This document shows, piece after piece, positions 30,831 to 41,025 of a stretch of 64,000 nt of DNA (position 1 is the stretch's first letter; the number at the start of each line of letters is the position of its first letter). The notes under the pieces were generated by a model that saw nothing but the letters and a program-made list of their open reading frames with translations, made no database searches and was not told the DNA's origin. This DNA comes from Prostheceraeus crozeri. Lineage: Eukaryota > Platyhelminthes > Polycladida > Euryleptidae. Where the stretch lies: NCBI GenBank assembly GCA_907163375.1, contig CAJQUW010016166.1, positions 62,001 through 126,000 on the forward strand, written 5' to 3'. The translations under genes were made by a program, and so were the position numbers.

Positions 30831-30943
30831 AGAAGCTTTAGATATACTTTAACATTACCACATGTTTACAGATAGAAATGTATCACAGCAAAGCTACTTC
30901 ATGAGTTAGTTTGCCAGGAGTGTATCATCTCAAACTTTTACTC
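30831..30943 (+). repeat. inner end of A left arm
   Basis: A 113-bp sequence (CATGTTTACAGATAGAAATG, then GTTAGTTTGCCAGGAGTG) also present at about 26230-26330 and reversed at 31300-31420 and 35095-35200. It marks the edge of every repeat array toward the spacer or gene cluster. Confidence 0.7.
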
Positions 30944-31299
30944 CGTTTTTGAAATTTCAGTTTTGTACATATTTGAAGTATCATCATTGCGGTTTGTTCT
31001 TAATGTGTTTACGATGAACGCACACATGAGTCTTATGACACTATGGTTGTATCTTATAAGTGTCGACAAAGACTGATCGAAGTAAATAAAAATCTGTTAG
31101 ATTGTATTATCAAATATCTTAGTATTATACAAAGTTGAGAATGTAAGTTGAACATTTTATCGGAATGTTGTTTTAAAATGAAAGTAAGAACTTCATCGTA
31201 TGAGTATTCAAAGCATGTTTTGTAAATCAAATGTGTATAGTACTGACTTGATAGAATCAAATGAACTTGACAAACGCGTTTGAGAAGTTTGAGAGTTTG
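30944..31299. other. unique central spacer of palindromic element A
   Basis: 356 bp not repeated elsewhere in the window, at the axis between the two arms. A weak 68-codon minus-strand frame exists but has no recognisable features. I see no hairpin, gene or promoter here. Confidence 0.7.
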
Positions 31300-32690
31300 A
31301 GTAGAAGTTTGAGATGATACACTCCTAGCAAACTAACTCATGAAGTAGCTTTGCTGTGATACATTTCTATCTGTAAACATGAGGTAATGTTAAAGTGAAT
31401 ATAAAGCTTCTCAGCTTATTAACTGTTCATCATCGCATCAACGCTTTAACTTGTAAACAGTTATAATTTTAATTTTTATTTACAAATACTAGAACGCTTA
31501 GTCTAACTTACAAACTAGTAAATCTTATGATCTTATTTTCCAAGCAGTTATACCTTTCTTTCTAGCATACAAGCAGCTAAAACTTTATTTCTAACATACA
31601 AACAGATAAAACTTAATTTCTAACGTACACACTGTTGAAACTTCATTTTGTTTCTAACATATAAACAGATAAAACTTTATTTCTAACGTACACATTATTG
31701 AAACTTTATTTTTAATCTGTAAACTGTTGAAACTATATCTTTCATTTACAAATAGTAGAACGCTTAGTCTAACTTGCAAACTAGTAAATCCCTTGACCTT
31801 AATTTACAAACCGATGAAACTCTATTTCTAAGATACACACTGTTGAAACTTTATTTTGAACTTGTAAACGGTTGAAACTTTATTTTATTTCTAACGCGCA
31901 AACGACTAAAACTTTATTTGTAACGTACACACTGTTGAAACTTTATTTCTAACTTGTAAACTCTTGAAACTTTATTTTGATATACAAACAGCTAAAACTT
32001 TATTTCTAACGCCTACACTATTGAAACTTTTTTTCTAACTTGTAAACTGTGAAACTTTATTTTTTTTCTAACATACAAACAATTTAAACTTTATTTCTAA
32101 CACATACACTATTGAAACTTTATTTTTAATCTGTAAACGGTTGAAAGTTTATTTTGTTTCTAACGCGCAAACGACTAAAACTTTATTTCTAACGTACACA
32201 CTGTTGAAACTTTATTTTTAATCTGTAAACTGTTGAAACTATATCTTTCGTTTACAAATAGTAGAACGCTTAGTCCAACTTGCAAGCTAGTAAATCCTAC
32301 AATCTCATTTTACAAACAGCTTAAACTTTATTTCTAACATACACACTATTGAAACTTAATTTTTTGATCTGTAAACTATATCTTTCATTTACAAATAGTA
32401 GAACGCTTGGTCTAACTTACAAACTATTAAATCTCATGACCTTAATTTACAAACCGATAAAACTCTATTTCTAAGATACACACTGTTGAAACTTTTTTTT
32501 CACTTTTAAACGGTTGAAACTTTATTTTATTTCTAACATACAAACGGCTTGAACTTTATTTCTAACACATACACTTTTGAAACTTTATTTTTAATCTGTA
32601 AACTGTTGAAACTATATCTTTCATTTACAAATAATAGAACGCTTAGTCTAACTTGCAAACTAGTAAATCTTGTTCGTCATCGAATCTAAC
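31300..32690. repeat. A right-arm repeat array 2 (mirror, shorter)
   Basis: The reverse complement of the 28740-30943 array with fewer blocks (about 1.3 kb of repeats rather than 2.1 kb). Blocks are headed by GAACGCTTAGTCTAACTTGC near 31490, 31768, 32265, 32400 and 32638. Confidence 0.85.
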
Positions 32691-32831
32691 TGTTTAAATC
32701 TTCATCATGGAAATCAATGTTCCACAGTCATTTGAAAAAGGTATGATCACCCTTCATCTAACCCATCCGTTGCATGAAAACAACAACTCTTCGCATAATA
32801 ACATTTATTGAATAACTGTAACAAGCATGCA

Positions 32832-33362
32832 TTACAAATCAATGGTTTGAAACAGATAAAATAGATACAGCTGGTAACTGTCATACAGCGAGCAATGATA
32901 ACCATACAGGACTTTGGCAGTGCTGAGGTAAGGAGGAAAGAAGCATTGGTTATGAACGTAGCTACTACAACGAACAGACAAAATAGGAACACACAAATCC
33001 TTCAAACGTTTCGTGACTTCATGATAATGATGATTCACTCTACTATCCCAAGGCGGGAGCAAAATATCATCAATGATTAGATTGGGAAATACTTTCCTCT
33101 CCTTACCAGGATTATTACAAAAGATGCGTATAACATTGAAAGCAGCTAACCATCGTTTAAAGTCAATAAGAAGAGCACTCTCACAAGAAAAGCCATAGTC
33201 TTGCAAATATTTCAGATTAAGTCCATGAATGTGTTTCCTCGCCCATTGATCAACATTGGGATCACAGTTGGCATGTTGATGATAGACACTAACAATCTGA
33301 TATGTCCAATTGTTCATAGCAATAACACTGAGCTCCTGTACAGGTTCACCCTCACAATCCAT
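32832..33362 (-). CDS. A gene 4 (right arm): DEDDh-type exonuclease-like protein
   Basis: Mirror copy of the left-arm gene (28067-28597), 176 residues, frame intact. The motifs D-C-E-G and H-C-S-L-Y-D are preserved. Visible differences from the left copy are A to V in the ELSVIA segment, T to S after SCE, Q to H before the HYHEV segment and H to Y in the DSYQLY end. The residues proposed as catalytic are unchanged. The same upstream acceptor-like TTTTAG and downstream AATAAA are present. Two intact copies in opposite orientation are what the one-end-dimer structure predicts. Confidence 0.65.
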   Translation of the reverse strand: MDCEGEPVQELSVIAMNNWTYQIVSVYHQHANCDPNVDQWARKHIHGLNLKYLQDYGFSCESALLIDFKRWLAAFNVIRIFCNNPGKERKVFPNLIIDDILLPPWDSRVNHHYHEVTKRLKDLCVPILSVRCSSYVHNQCFFPPYLSTAKVLYGYHCSLYDSYQLYLFYLFQTIDL

Positions 33363-33400
33363 AAAAATGATGATAGAAACCTAAAACGGAAATTACACAT

Positions 33401-33553
33401 CTAAGGAAACGTTCTATAACATATCACAAAATGAAAAATTACATCGATGCTTTTCACGACAAAATACACAAATGATATGATGGCAACGAAGAAGTAAAAT
33501 GTATCTAATAAGACCACGTCCACGACACTCAAATCACATAAGCGACTTGTCAT
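33401..33553 (-). CDS. A candidate small membrane protein (right arm)
   Basis: Mirror of 27875-28036: 50 residues, same start (MTSRLCDL) and hydrophobic core. It ends at an earlier TAG because of a one-base deletion in a C-run. Weakly supported as coding. Confidence 0.3.
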   Translation of the reverse strand: MTSRLCDLSVVDVVLLDTFYFFVAIISFVYFVVKSIDVIFHFVICYRTFP

Positions 33554-33573
33554 AGGGTAGAGTTAGGAAAGGA

Positions 33574-34348
33574 TTAGCAATTCTCTTTCCTTGACTTGCG
33601 TTTGGAGGTAGCATTCTTGTCCGACTTGCGCTTCGTACCACCCCCGTTAAGGATTTCGTCAATAATGTCACCTACGCTGGGTGGCTTTGGAATATATAGG
33701 ATGGATTCAGTGTGTATCGAGAGAGAGGCTATTTTGTTATCCTTGTGCTGACCATAATATAGCCCATTCACTTTGAAAATGATATCCCAAGTACCTTCTC
33801 CGAGCTCATCACATCTGATGGGTATTGATTGATCTCCATCCTTTTTATAATAACTACACCAATGTGATAATGGTAGGCAAATTTGATTGCCATCCCACAT
33901 CTTTCTATAGGGAGTATCCTTTTCATCTCTCGCCTTCCACTCTTGAACAAGAGGAGTAGGAATGTCCATATTTAATGTCACGTACTCTTCAATAATGTCA
34001 AGTTGGTGGCGAATGTACGGACTCACGGGGATGAGCATGTAGTCCCCATACTGATTGCTCAATATCTTCACATCAGTGGAAGGGAGCATTCCCGTTTGCA
34101 GTACTACGCTGTGATCCTCATGACGCAAGACTTGTTTAAATTTACGCTGTAGCGGTGTAGGATTATGTACCTTTGTTGTTTTTTCTACTGGTCTCAGCTG
34201 TAGATGATCTGATTGTAGCGAACCTTGTAACGTCTGGCCACCATTTTGTCCTGTCAGTGTAGTAGATGTAGAAGATGCCTGAAAATAAAAAAGATTCTAT
34301 CAAGTTTACGTTCAAGGGAGGAGAGGGAGGAAAGTAGCGACTTACCAT
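33574..34348 (-). CDS. A gene 3 (right arm): basic-tailed protein
   Basis: Mirror of 27080-27854. The ATG is at 34346-34348, the intron follows immediately (GTAAGT...CAG), and exon 2 runs 34278 to 33574; 235 residues when spliced. Differences from the left arm include E to V in STDVKIL, S to C in SHWCSYY and C to Y in NGLYYGQ, plus two in the N-terminal low-complexity part. The folded middle and the basic KRKS tail are intact. The promoter (TTTATAAATAG near 34454-34461) and the (AG)n/(CT)n tract are conserved. Confidence 0.7.
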
Positions 34349-34549
34349 TTTAGTTGGATAATATAACAGGGATGTAGAGAGAGAGAGAGAGAATGTGCGT
34401 CCGTCACTTGTACGATTCAACGATGGAATGATTCTCACTGTGGAAGGCTCTCTATTTATAAAGGAATGCTTGATTCTCATTAGACAACAATCCTCATTGG
34501 AGAATAGCATCAAGTTGATTCCCACTCTCACCGATGCTTCATTCGCCCG

Positions 34550-34991
34550 CTAGCGCTCATCGTCTCCTTTCACCGTCTCGACTAAAGCTCTATTGTATTC
34601 TTCCGTTGATAGGTGTGGTAAAACACAGGTGGGCAAATGTTGTGTGTCGTCGCGCCATTGATAATAATACTCCAACATTAGGCGACCATGCTTGAATACG
34701 CGCCTTGGATATTTCAGCAAAGTCTCATCATTCAATTTCCTACTTTGAGCCACACTCATGAATACAATGTAGCAGACAAGCTCGTTGTGTGGAAGGGTGT
34801 GGGCATACACCAATGGTTGAATGTAGGTCGTAAGCATATCATCATTCATCATGAGTTGGAAGCCTATCACTGAGGGCAGCTCGACATACGTCCTTAGAGT
34901 CACCTAAACAATGTCCTCCATGCTCTGAGAAACTACCTGCGCCATCGGCTGAATCGCTCCTCTCGTCGTCAAAAGAATGTACATAGCTCAT
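34550..34991 (-). CDS. A gene 2 (right arm), two exons, unknown function
   Basis: Mirror of 26435-26876. Exon 1 is 34991 to 34937, exon 2 is 34863 to 34550. Donor GTAGTT and acceptor GTGATAG are preserved. The protein differs at a few positions (for example L to M in HGRLMLEYY and D to N near STEEYNRA). The TATAAATA box is conserved about 30 bp upstream. Function unknown. Confidence 0.5.
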
Positions 34992-35094
34992 GCACTCCAA
35001 CTCTCTCAGTGCTGTAGGCGTATTTATACCCCCACCCCTACGCTCCTCTGGTGTTAACTTTCGTTTAGCAAAAAAGTCGTCATGAAATTTCAAC

Positions 35095-36200
35095 GACGGA
35101 GTAAAAGTTTGAGATGATACACTCCTGTCAAACTAACTCATGAAGTAGCTTTGCTGTGATACATTTCTATCTGTAGACATATGGTGATGTTAAAGTGAAT
35201 CTAAAACTTTTCAGCTTATTAATTGTTCATCGTTGCTTTAACTCATCAACGCTTTAACTCGTGAACAGTTATAATTTTATTTTCAATTTACACTTAGTCT
35301 AACTTGTAAACTAGTAAATCTTGCGATCTTATTTTTACAAACAGTTACACCTTTATTTCTAACATACACACTATTGAAACTTTTTTCTAACTTGTAAACT
35401 CTTGAAACTTTATTTTGATATACAAACAGCTAAAACTTTATTTCTAACTTGTAAACTCTTGAAACTTTATTTTGATATACAAACAGCTAAAACTTTATTT
35501 GTAACGCATACACTAATGAAACTTTATTTCTAACTTGTAAACTCTTGAAACTTTATTTTGATATACAAACAGCTAAAACTTTATTTCTAACGTATACACT
35601 ATTGAAACTTTATTTCTAACGTACACACTATTGAAGCTTTATTTTTAACTTGTAAACTGTGAAACTTTATTTTTTATCTTGTAAACTGTAGAAACTTTAT
35701 TTCGTTTCTAACATACAAACAGATAAAGCTTTATTTCTAACATACACACTATTGAAACTTTGTTTCTAACTTGTCCACTGGTGAAGCTTTATTTTTAACT
35801 TGTTAACTGATGAAACTTTCTTTTAACATTCAAATAGATAAAACTTTATTTCTAACGTACACACTGTTGAAACTTTATTTTTAATCTGTAAACTGTTGAA
35901 ACTATATCTTTCATTTGGAAATAGTAGAACGCTTAGTCTAACTTGTAAATCTTATAACATTTCATATGGGTGATAATGGTAGATGAAATAGTGTTAAATA
36001 AAATTAAGATAGCTTACATGATTCTGGGATAGCAATCGACTGCCATCCATGTGTAAAGAGCTTGTTAGACTACGAAAGAGAGACGTGTGTTATGTTCCGT
36101 GTGGCGCGTGAGTGTCCTCCCATTTCATTCCATTCATCAATTCGTCTAATTGATAGAGACAGGTAGAACTCATGGTTCCCATAACATATGCAATGGAAAG
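35095..36200. repeat. A right-arm repeat array 1 (mirror)
   Basis: Reverse complement of the 25460-26330 array: AACTTTATTTCTAAC and TTGATATACAAACAGCTAAA units to about 35900, then a non-repetitive stretch matching 25262-25500 in reverse. No genes. Confidence 0.8.
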
Positions 36201-36222
36201 TTTATAAGGCAACCTTCGACAG

Positions 36223-36594
36223 TTGGCTAAATGTCGCCGTGGCGCGATTGCATGCTACGTTGAGACAGAGGCAATCACTTGCAAACATGACACAGAGAGG
36301 TTTAACAAGATTGACCATTGCCGAATGTCCCTCGCGGTCTACATAGCTGCGGGTTTCACCGCCGCCCTTTACAGGAACGGCCGTCGAAAGGAAGTATTAC
36401 ACCGAACTTCATTTGCAACGCTCAAGTTGACTGATAGCAGATTCAACTTAATAATAGTATTCGCCAGTCTGAAGACTGCCCAGGGCAAACCGCGTGGAGG
36501 TTCTATCAAATCTCGCCCCATGGTGGCCCTTATGAGGGCCGATGGTTCTTTCTCGGCGACAATTAAGTTGACTATTGGCTTCAATAGTCAATAG
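36223..36594 (+). other. A preserved antiparallel ORF pair (coding strand unresolved)
   Basis: The plus-strand frame is 123 residues (MAKCRRGAIACYVETEAI, then YIAAGFTAALYRNG, ending LTIGFNSQ). It matches the 99-residue frame at 24962-25261 on the opposite strand of the left arm. The minus strand is also open: 36584 to 36369 reads MKPIVNLIVAEKEPSALIRA, then IEPPRGLPWAVFRLANTI. Minus-strand coding would agree with the direction of the other right-arm genes. Arm-to-arm substitutions are mostly non-synonymous in both readings, so selection gives no answer. No family recognised. Confidence 0.35.
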
Positions 36595-36844
36595 GCATGA
36601 CATTTAAGTTGTCATAAACACTGTACCACCTAAGCCGTGCTGGTGCATCAGGCACCTTTCGGATGCGGGTGGTATTAGGAGTCCACACCCCATCCCTCCA
36701 CACGATCTTCTTGATCTTCTCCTTCTTCTAATCCTCTTCATCCCACTCGTCGAGGATGATGAAGTGGTGAATGGTGTTGTCTTCATCCCACTCGTCGAGG
36801 ATGATGAAGTCGGGAATGGTGTTGGTAGGAGACGTTGCTTCCAT
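36581..36844 (-). pseudogene. A right-arm-only small gene with duplicated FIILDEWDE motif and in-frame TAG
   Basis: A TATA box (TATATA, 36887-36892, minus strand) precedes an ATG at 36844. The first 38 codons, starting MEATSPTNTIPD, contain FIILDEWDE twice in a 15-codon tandem duplication. A TAG at codon 39 is followed in the same frame by 48 residues that look like real protein (KIVWRDGVWTPNTTRIRK, then LRWYSVYDNLNVMPIDY) and a TGA. So the gene was once at least 87 residues, or the duplication/stop is recent. It occupies the place where the left arm has the coiled-coil segment, meaning the arms carry different genes there. Not recognised. Confidence 0.4.
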
Positions 36845-37192
36845 CGTGACTTAAAATTGAATGAGAAGCGCTACAATCTTCTGGCTTATATAGGGTTTTC
36901 AACAATAAATTTCACCTCCTTTATTTTCAGCTCACTCAACTCAATCAACGTTCTCTCATTCACCTTCTTCAAACTTTCGTGCCACTTGCTGCGACACATG
37001 CTTCTTCTCCATGTCCTCATCCCACCGCGCCGACTGCTTCCGTAACCCACCACCCTTCACTATTGGGGAAGATGAGCTCTGCGGGGATCGGTAATGACAA
37101 TATTCGACACCTCCGACGACGAAGAGCTCAACTTCCTCACACGCTTCCTCACTCGCTCCCTATCCAAATCCACATCATCCTCATCATCACTC

Positions 37193-37579
37193 TCAAACAC
37201 TCTTCCGCCACTTGTCAGCCTTCAAACCGGCCACAGCATTCTCTACCTCATTCTCCACAGCATTCCCACTAGCATTCTCAACAACATTCTTGGCCTCTTT
37301 CTCTTTCCCTAACATTCGCTCCTTCTCAGCATTCATCAACTCCACAAATCTCAAATCGGTCACCAACCCTCCTGTACACTCACCATGCCTCAGATAAAAC
37401 TCGGCCTCCTGCCCAACAACCAACAGCACCCTGCACTTCACACAGGCAACCCTATTCAGGATAACCATGTGGTCGGCCCCTGCCTTCTTGATGTGGTCCT
37501 TGAGACCGTCTCGGCGGTTAATTCGGTCGCACGCACACATTTTAATATGGAATTTCTTGTTTCTATCGTTATTGACCAT
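37193..37579 (-). CDS. A gene 1 (right arm): zinc-finger protein
   Basis: Mirror of 23645-24031; 128 residues, one difference (R to K near the C-terminus). The upstream 5'-UTR intron and both splice sites are conserved (37586-38141). The promoter is split: P1 inserted at its TATA box (38186-38191), so this copy has probably lost its normal promoter. The downstream coiled-coil portion found in the left arm is deleted after about 20 codons. Confidence 0.55.
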   Translation of the reverse strand: MVNNDRNKKFHIKMCACDRINRRDGLKDHIKKAGADHMVILNRVACVKCRVLLVVGQEAEFYLRHGECTGGLVTDLRFVELMNAEKERMLGKEKEAKNVVENASGNAVENEVENAVAGLKADKWRKSV

Positions 37580-38191
37580 GGTTAGCTGTAAGATAATGAA
37601 ATTTCTATAAGTTTGGAATCATGTAGTATACAGCCTAAAGCATAACACTTAGTGAGGAATGATAGATTTGAGTGTAGTGAGTGGCACTTGATCCCGTCGA
37701 CAGCCCGAAGGCCTTGTAGTGATCACTAGGGAAGTGAGAGATCTTCCCCGATACCCGCTATTTACAGCTGAAGACATCATTGTCACTGCCCCGAAGTGGT
37801 AACAGCAACGCCGAGTCAAAGGTAGTGATCAGTAGCTGGGATCTAACCCCTCAAAGCTGCCTTAGACTTAGTTAAATTTCAAATCTGATGGCAGATTTGA
37901 ACTCAGCATACTTGAAAACCTTAGACTACATGTTAAAACTTTGAAAAAACTGAAAATTAAGAATTTTAAAAAAAATCCGCATTTTACTACTTATACTACT
38001 TTTAAAAACTTTATCAGTAGTAAAAACACTATCAAACTCTATCATACAAACTTTGAAGTAAGAAGATAGCTTGCCTACTTCAAAAGACAGAGTCCCTTGA
38101 AACACCCGATATCGGGAGCTCAGATCGACGACCGTCACTTACCTCGTCTTTCGATGAAGTAATCAGACTTACGTTGCCGAGGGTTTATATA

Positions 38192-38530
38192 AGTAATGGG
38201 TAAAAGACCGTTTGAGGACAAGACAAATTCAAAAAAATGGTATTTTTAAAAACGGCATAAATTCATGAATTTGAACCTTTTTTCAGGTTATGAAGACCTA
38301 AACTCATAAATTTGGGCGTTTTTAAAAATACCCAATTTTTTAATTTTTCAAAATCTCAAATTTGTGATTATGACATTTTACTCCCAAAATCATGACCGTT
38401 CAAGGACACCGAAAATCTTAAAAGTTAAGAATCTCAAAATTTGAGAATTACAATTTTCAGCCCCCTAAAATCATGACTGTTCCAAGCCACAACATCAAAA
38501 AAATTGGTATTTTTAAAATCGTCTTCTAAA
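38192..38530 (+). repeat. P1 left terminus
   Basis: Homologous to the P2 terminus: AATTCATGAATTT, CATGACCGTTCAAGGACACC and AGAATCTCAAA repeats. Mirrored at 52475-52811. Confidence 0.8.
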
Positions 38531-38540
38531 TCCATTTTTC

Positions 38541-38740
38541 ATGTTTTTAAAATATGAGATAACTAAAATTATGTGTCTAATAATATTTGAAGGAATTGGC
38601 ATATTCCTAACAATAAGTTTAGGTACTTTTACAATTGTTATATCTTCAGGAGTTTTAGTAATTCCAGCAGTTCCTACTGCTTTGCACTCAGATGATCCAA
38701 TTGTAGAGAACATCTGCTTCTCGCATTTATGAAGAAAAGC
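38541..38740 (+). pseudogene. P1 fragment of the membrane-protein gene (left arm)
   Basis: Only the hydrophobic block survives (GIGIFLTISLGTFTIVISSG, then VLVIPAVPTAL), homologous to residues ~75-110 of the P2 protein at 6282-6905. Mirror at about 52263-52462. Both arms share the deletion, so it predates dimer formation. Confidence 0.65.
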
Positions 38741-38840
38741 ATTTCAGTGTAAAGAGCTGAGACCCCCACTCAACCATTTGAAAGGAAACATTGTATTAAA
38801 GAACAAACAGCTGCTACACCCACTTAGACATTTGTAAGAC

Positions 38841-39640
38841 GTGGAGTATATATCCAGCAAATCCTACTCCGGCTGCAATGCCGTGAAACAATACACAACA
38901 ACAATAATCGATATGGCTATTTCAAACAAATGTGCTGAAGACTTATTTAATTTAACAGTGTTTCTTGTTAGTGAAGGTTGTGTCAAAACGCTCTCGTCAT
39001 ATATTTCTCAAAATGAGACAAGATTAATTTGAAGATAGAAGAAAACAATCGTTGCCAGGGAGGATGAGAAAATTACGAGAAGAATTGAAGAGGAATATAT
39101 TTTGAGAGACATGAATTTACAGATTCCTTGAGTGATTTCATAGAGCCAAATGGAGAGGATAATACAATTGTAAACTTACGAAAATTCTTGTTGCATGAAA
39201 AAAGAAGCAATTCACTCAGTGTTATGTGTAAAATTTTTATCGGTAAGCACATCCACTATCTTCTATCTCTTTGTGATAATGACAAGACATATTTTTATAG
39301 TCTCTTGAAGCAAAATGAGATCAATTACCGAAGTTTCATTTCAATTAGGTACATTAGCAGACAAATTTCCTATGCTTTGTAGGGTGTCTGTTTCTATTGT
39401 ACTTTTAAAATCGCGACCTAACGTTATCGGAAGATTGACTACAAAAGGATGGATAATTTTCATTGTGTAAAGCAATTATGTGACATTCCAAATGATTCCA
39501 TTCTTCTCCCAAACAATGGTGCGTCTTTTAACGACAATACTGCGCTGACATATTCAATGGAAATTGGATATGAATCCCCCCCGCTTTGTTACTGCGATAC
39601 GGCCGCACGACACTTTATTTTCAATGGTTAGACCTATGCC
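38841..39640 (+). other. P1 left-arm region with small ORFs of unknown status
   Basis: Open frames of 60-85 codons occur at 38841-39032 (NAVKQYTTTIIDMAISNKCA), 39128-39382 (LRKFLLHEKRSNSLSVMCKI) and 39449-39631. All are mirrored in the right arm (about 51360-52160). The second could be part of one decayed helical gene with the first, through the frame around 39030-39130. No family recognised. Confidence 0.35.
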
Positions 39641-39649
39641 ATTTCATTA

Positions 39650-40090
39650 TATTTTCTTGAACAATGGTGCGCCATTGACCTAAAATACAGCGCTTCAGCT
39701 AATCAAATCACGTTCACGCGTTAACATTAGACGCGTTGTGAAGAAAACTTATCATTCTTGAAACCCCTCTGTTTTATATGCAATGTTATTTCCTGTTGCA
39801 CATGTACATGCAATTACTATGCCATTCAGCTAAAATACAGTGCTTCACCCAATTAGAACGCGTCCACACCGTGGACACAAATCCCATTGTTTAGAAAACT
39901 TGTATCTCTCTGTTTTATATGCAATGCTATTTCGTGTTTTATATGCAATGTTATTTCCTGTTGCACATGTAAATACAATACAGTGTTTCAACCAATTAGA
40001 ACGCGTCCACGCGTGGACAAATTTACATGTATTTTAATGTATCCAAATTGAATGTATGCAAAGTGGATGTAATCAAAGAGAAATATCCAT
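39650..40090 (+). repeat. P1 ~150-bp imperfect tandem repeats with ACGCGT palindromes (left arm)
   Basis: Three diverged units contain CAGTGCTTCA, ATTAGAACGCGTCCAC, TTATATGCAATGTTATTTCC and TTGCACATGTA. Mirrored at 50920-51360. They lie just upstream of the protease genes and could be promoter or replication elements. Confidence 0.65.
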
Positions 40091-40150
40091 GTGTTGTTTT
40101 TAATTTCACATTTACGGGAATATAATAGAAACATTTTGTCTTCTATAAAA

Positions 40151-40348
40151 ATGAGTAACATTAGAGACTTCCTAAAAATATACGGCAAACAAACAACTAC
40201 GAATTTCGATTTAAATGAGATCGCTAATCAATTGGGAATAAAGAATTTTCACCTATTGATGAGAAATGAATTGCAGTTGATTAAAGATGTACGAAACACT
40301 AACTCTACTAATAAACTGATTCCTTACAAATGTACCTTTTTAATTTAG
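40151..40348 (+). pseudogene. P1 truncated duplicate of the protease (left arm)
   Basis: The frame starts MSNIRDFLKIYGKQTTTNF and follows the protease for about 43 residues (IANQLGIKNFHLLMRNELQL). It then runs out into unrelated residues before a stop; the catalytic His, Asp and Cys are missing. It lies 130 bp upstream of the complete gene and is mirrored at 50657-50854. Confidence 0.75.
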
Positions 40349-40477
40349 ATGAAATTAAATCATACAGCTTCAATCGAATAAGTAATAAGGAAAGTCATCA
40401 TTATGCGACAATTTTAAACTCAATCTCTCCCCCCTTCTGACTTCTAGGGATCCCTTAAGAATTTTTTTTATTATAAA

Positions 40478-40918
40478 ATGAGCAACATAAATGAGTTTTT
40501 AAAATTATATGGAACGCAAACAACTACAAATTTTGATCTGAAGAAAATCGCAAATCAATTGGGAATAAAGAATTTTCACATATTGATGAGAGACGAATTA
40601 CAATTGATTAAAAATAAGCCAACTGTAAATTTCATAACAAATCTTCACACGTCAGACCAAAAAGGAGTACATTGGTCAGCGGGGCATAGAAATAAAAATG
40701 GAGATAATTACTATTTTGACTCTTATGGATTGCCTGCAACAAATGAAGTCAAAGAATTACTTGGAAATGGAATTTATAATACATTTCAAATTCAAAAACC
40801 AGGAACTACTTATTGTGGTCAATTATGTCTTTATGTTTTATTTAAATTACAAAAAGGAGTATCATTTCTTGATTTTATGTTAGAATTGAATAATAATAAT
40901 AATGATAATGATAATTAA
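40478..40918 (+). CDS. P1 adenain-like cysteine protease (left arm)
   Basis: 146 residues, intact. The catalytic region has KGVHWSAGHRN (His), YYFDSYGLPA (acidic residue) and TTYCGQLCLYVLFKLQ (Cys nucleophile), the C5/adenain arrangement used for virion maturation. The C-terminus ends in an Asn/Asp low-complexity tail (NNNNNDNDN). It converges on the integrase gene. The right-arm copy (50087-50527) differs at one residue (F to I near the end). The P2 homologue has a 10-residue insertion before the acidic residue. Confidence 0.88.
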   Translation: MSNINEFLKLYGTQTTTNFDLKKIANQLGIKNFHILMRDELQLIKNKPTVNFITNLHTSDQKGVHWSAGHRNKNGDNYYFDSYGLPATNEVKELLGNGIYNTFQIQKPGTTYCGQLCLYVLFKLQKGVSFLDFMLELNNNNNDNDN

Positions 40919-41025
40919 AAATCGCATCGTTGTAATTCATTTTGATAAAATCGGCCTCTGATATCTTCATCATCTAAATCTTTGATTTCGTAAGTGATCG
41001 GATAAGTTTGATTTATTTTACAAAC

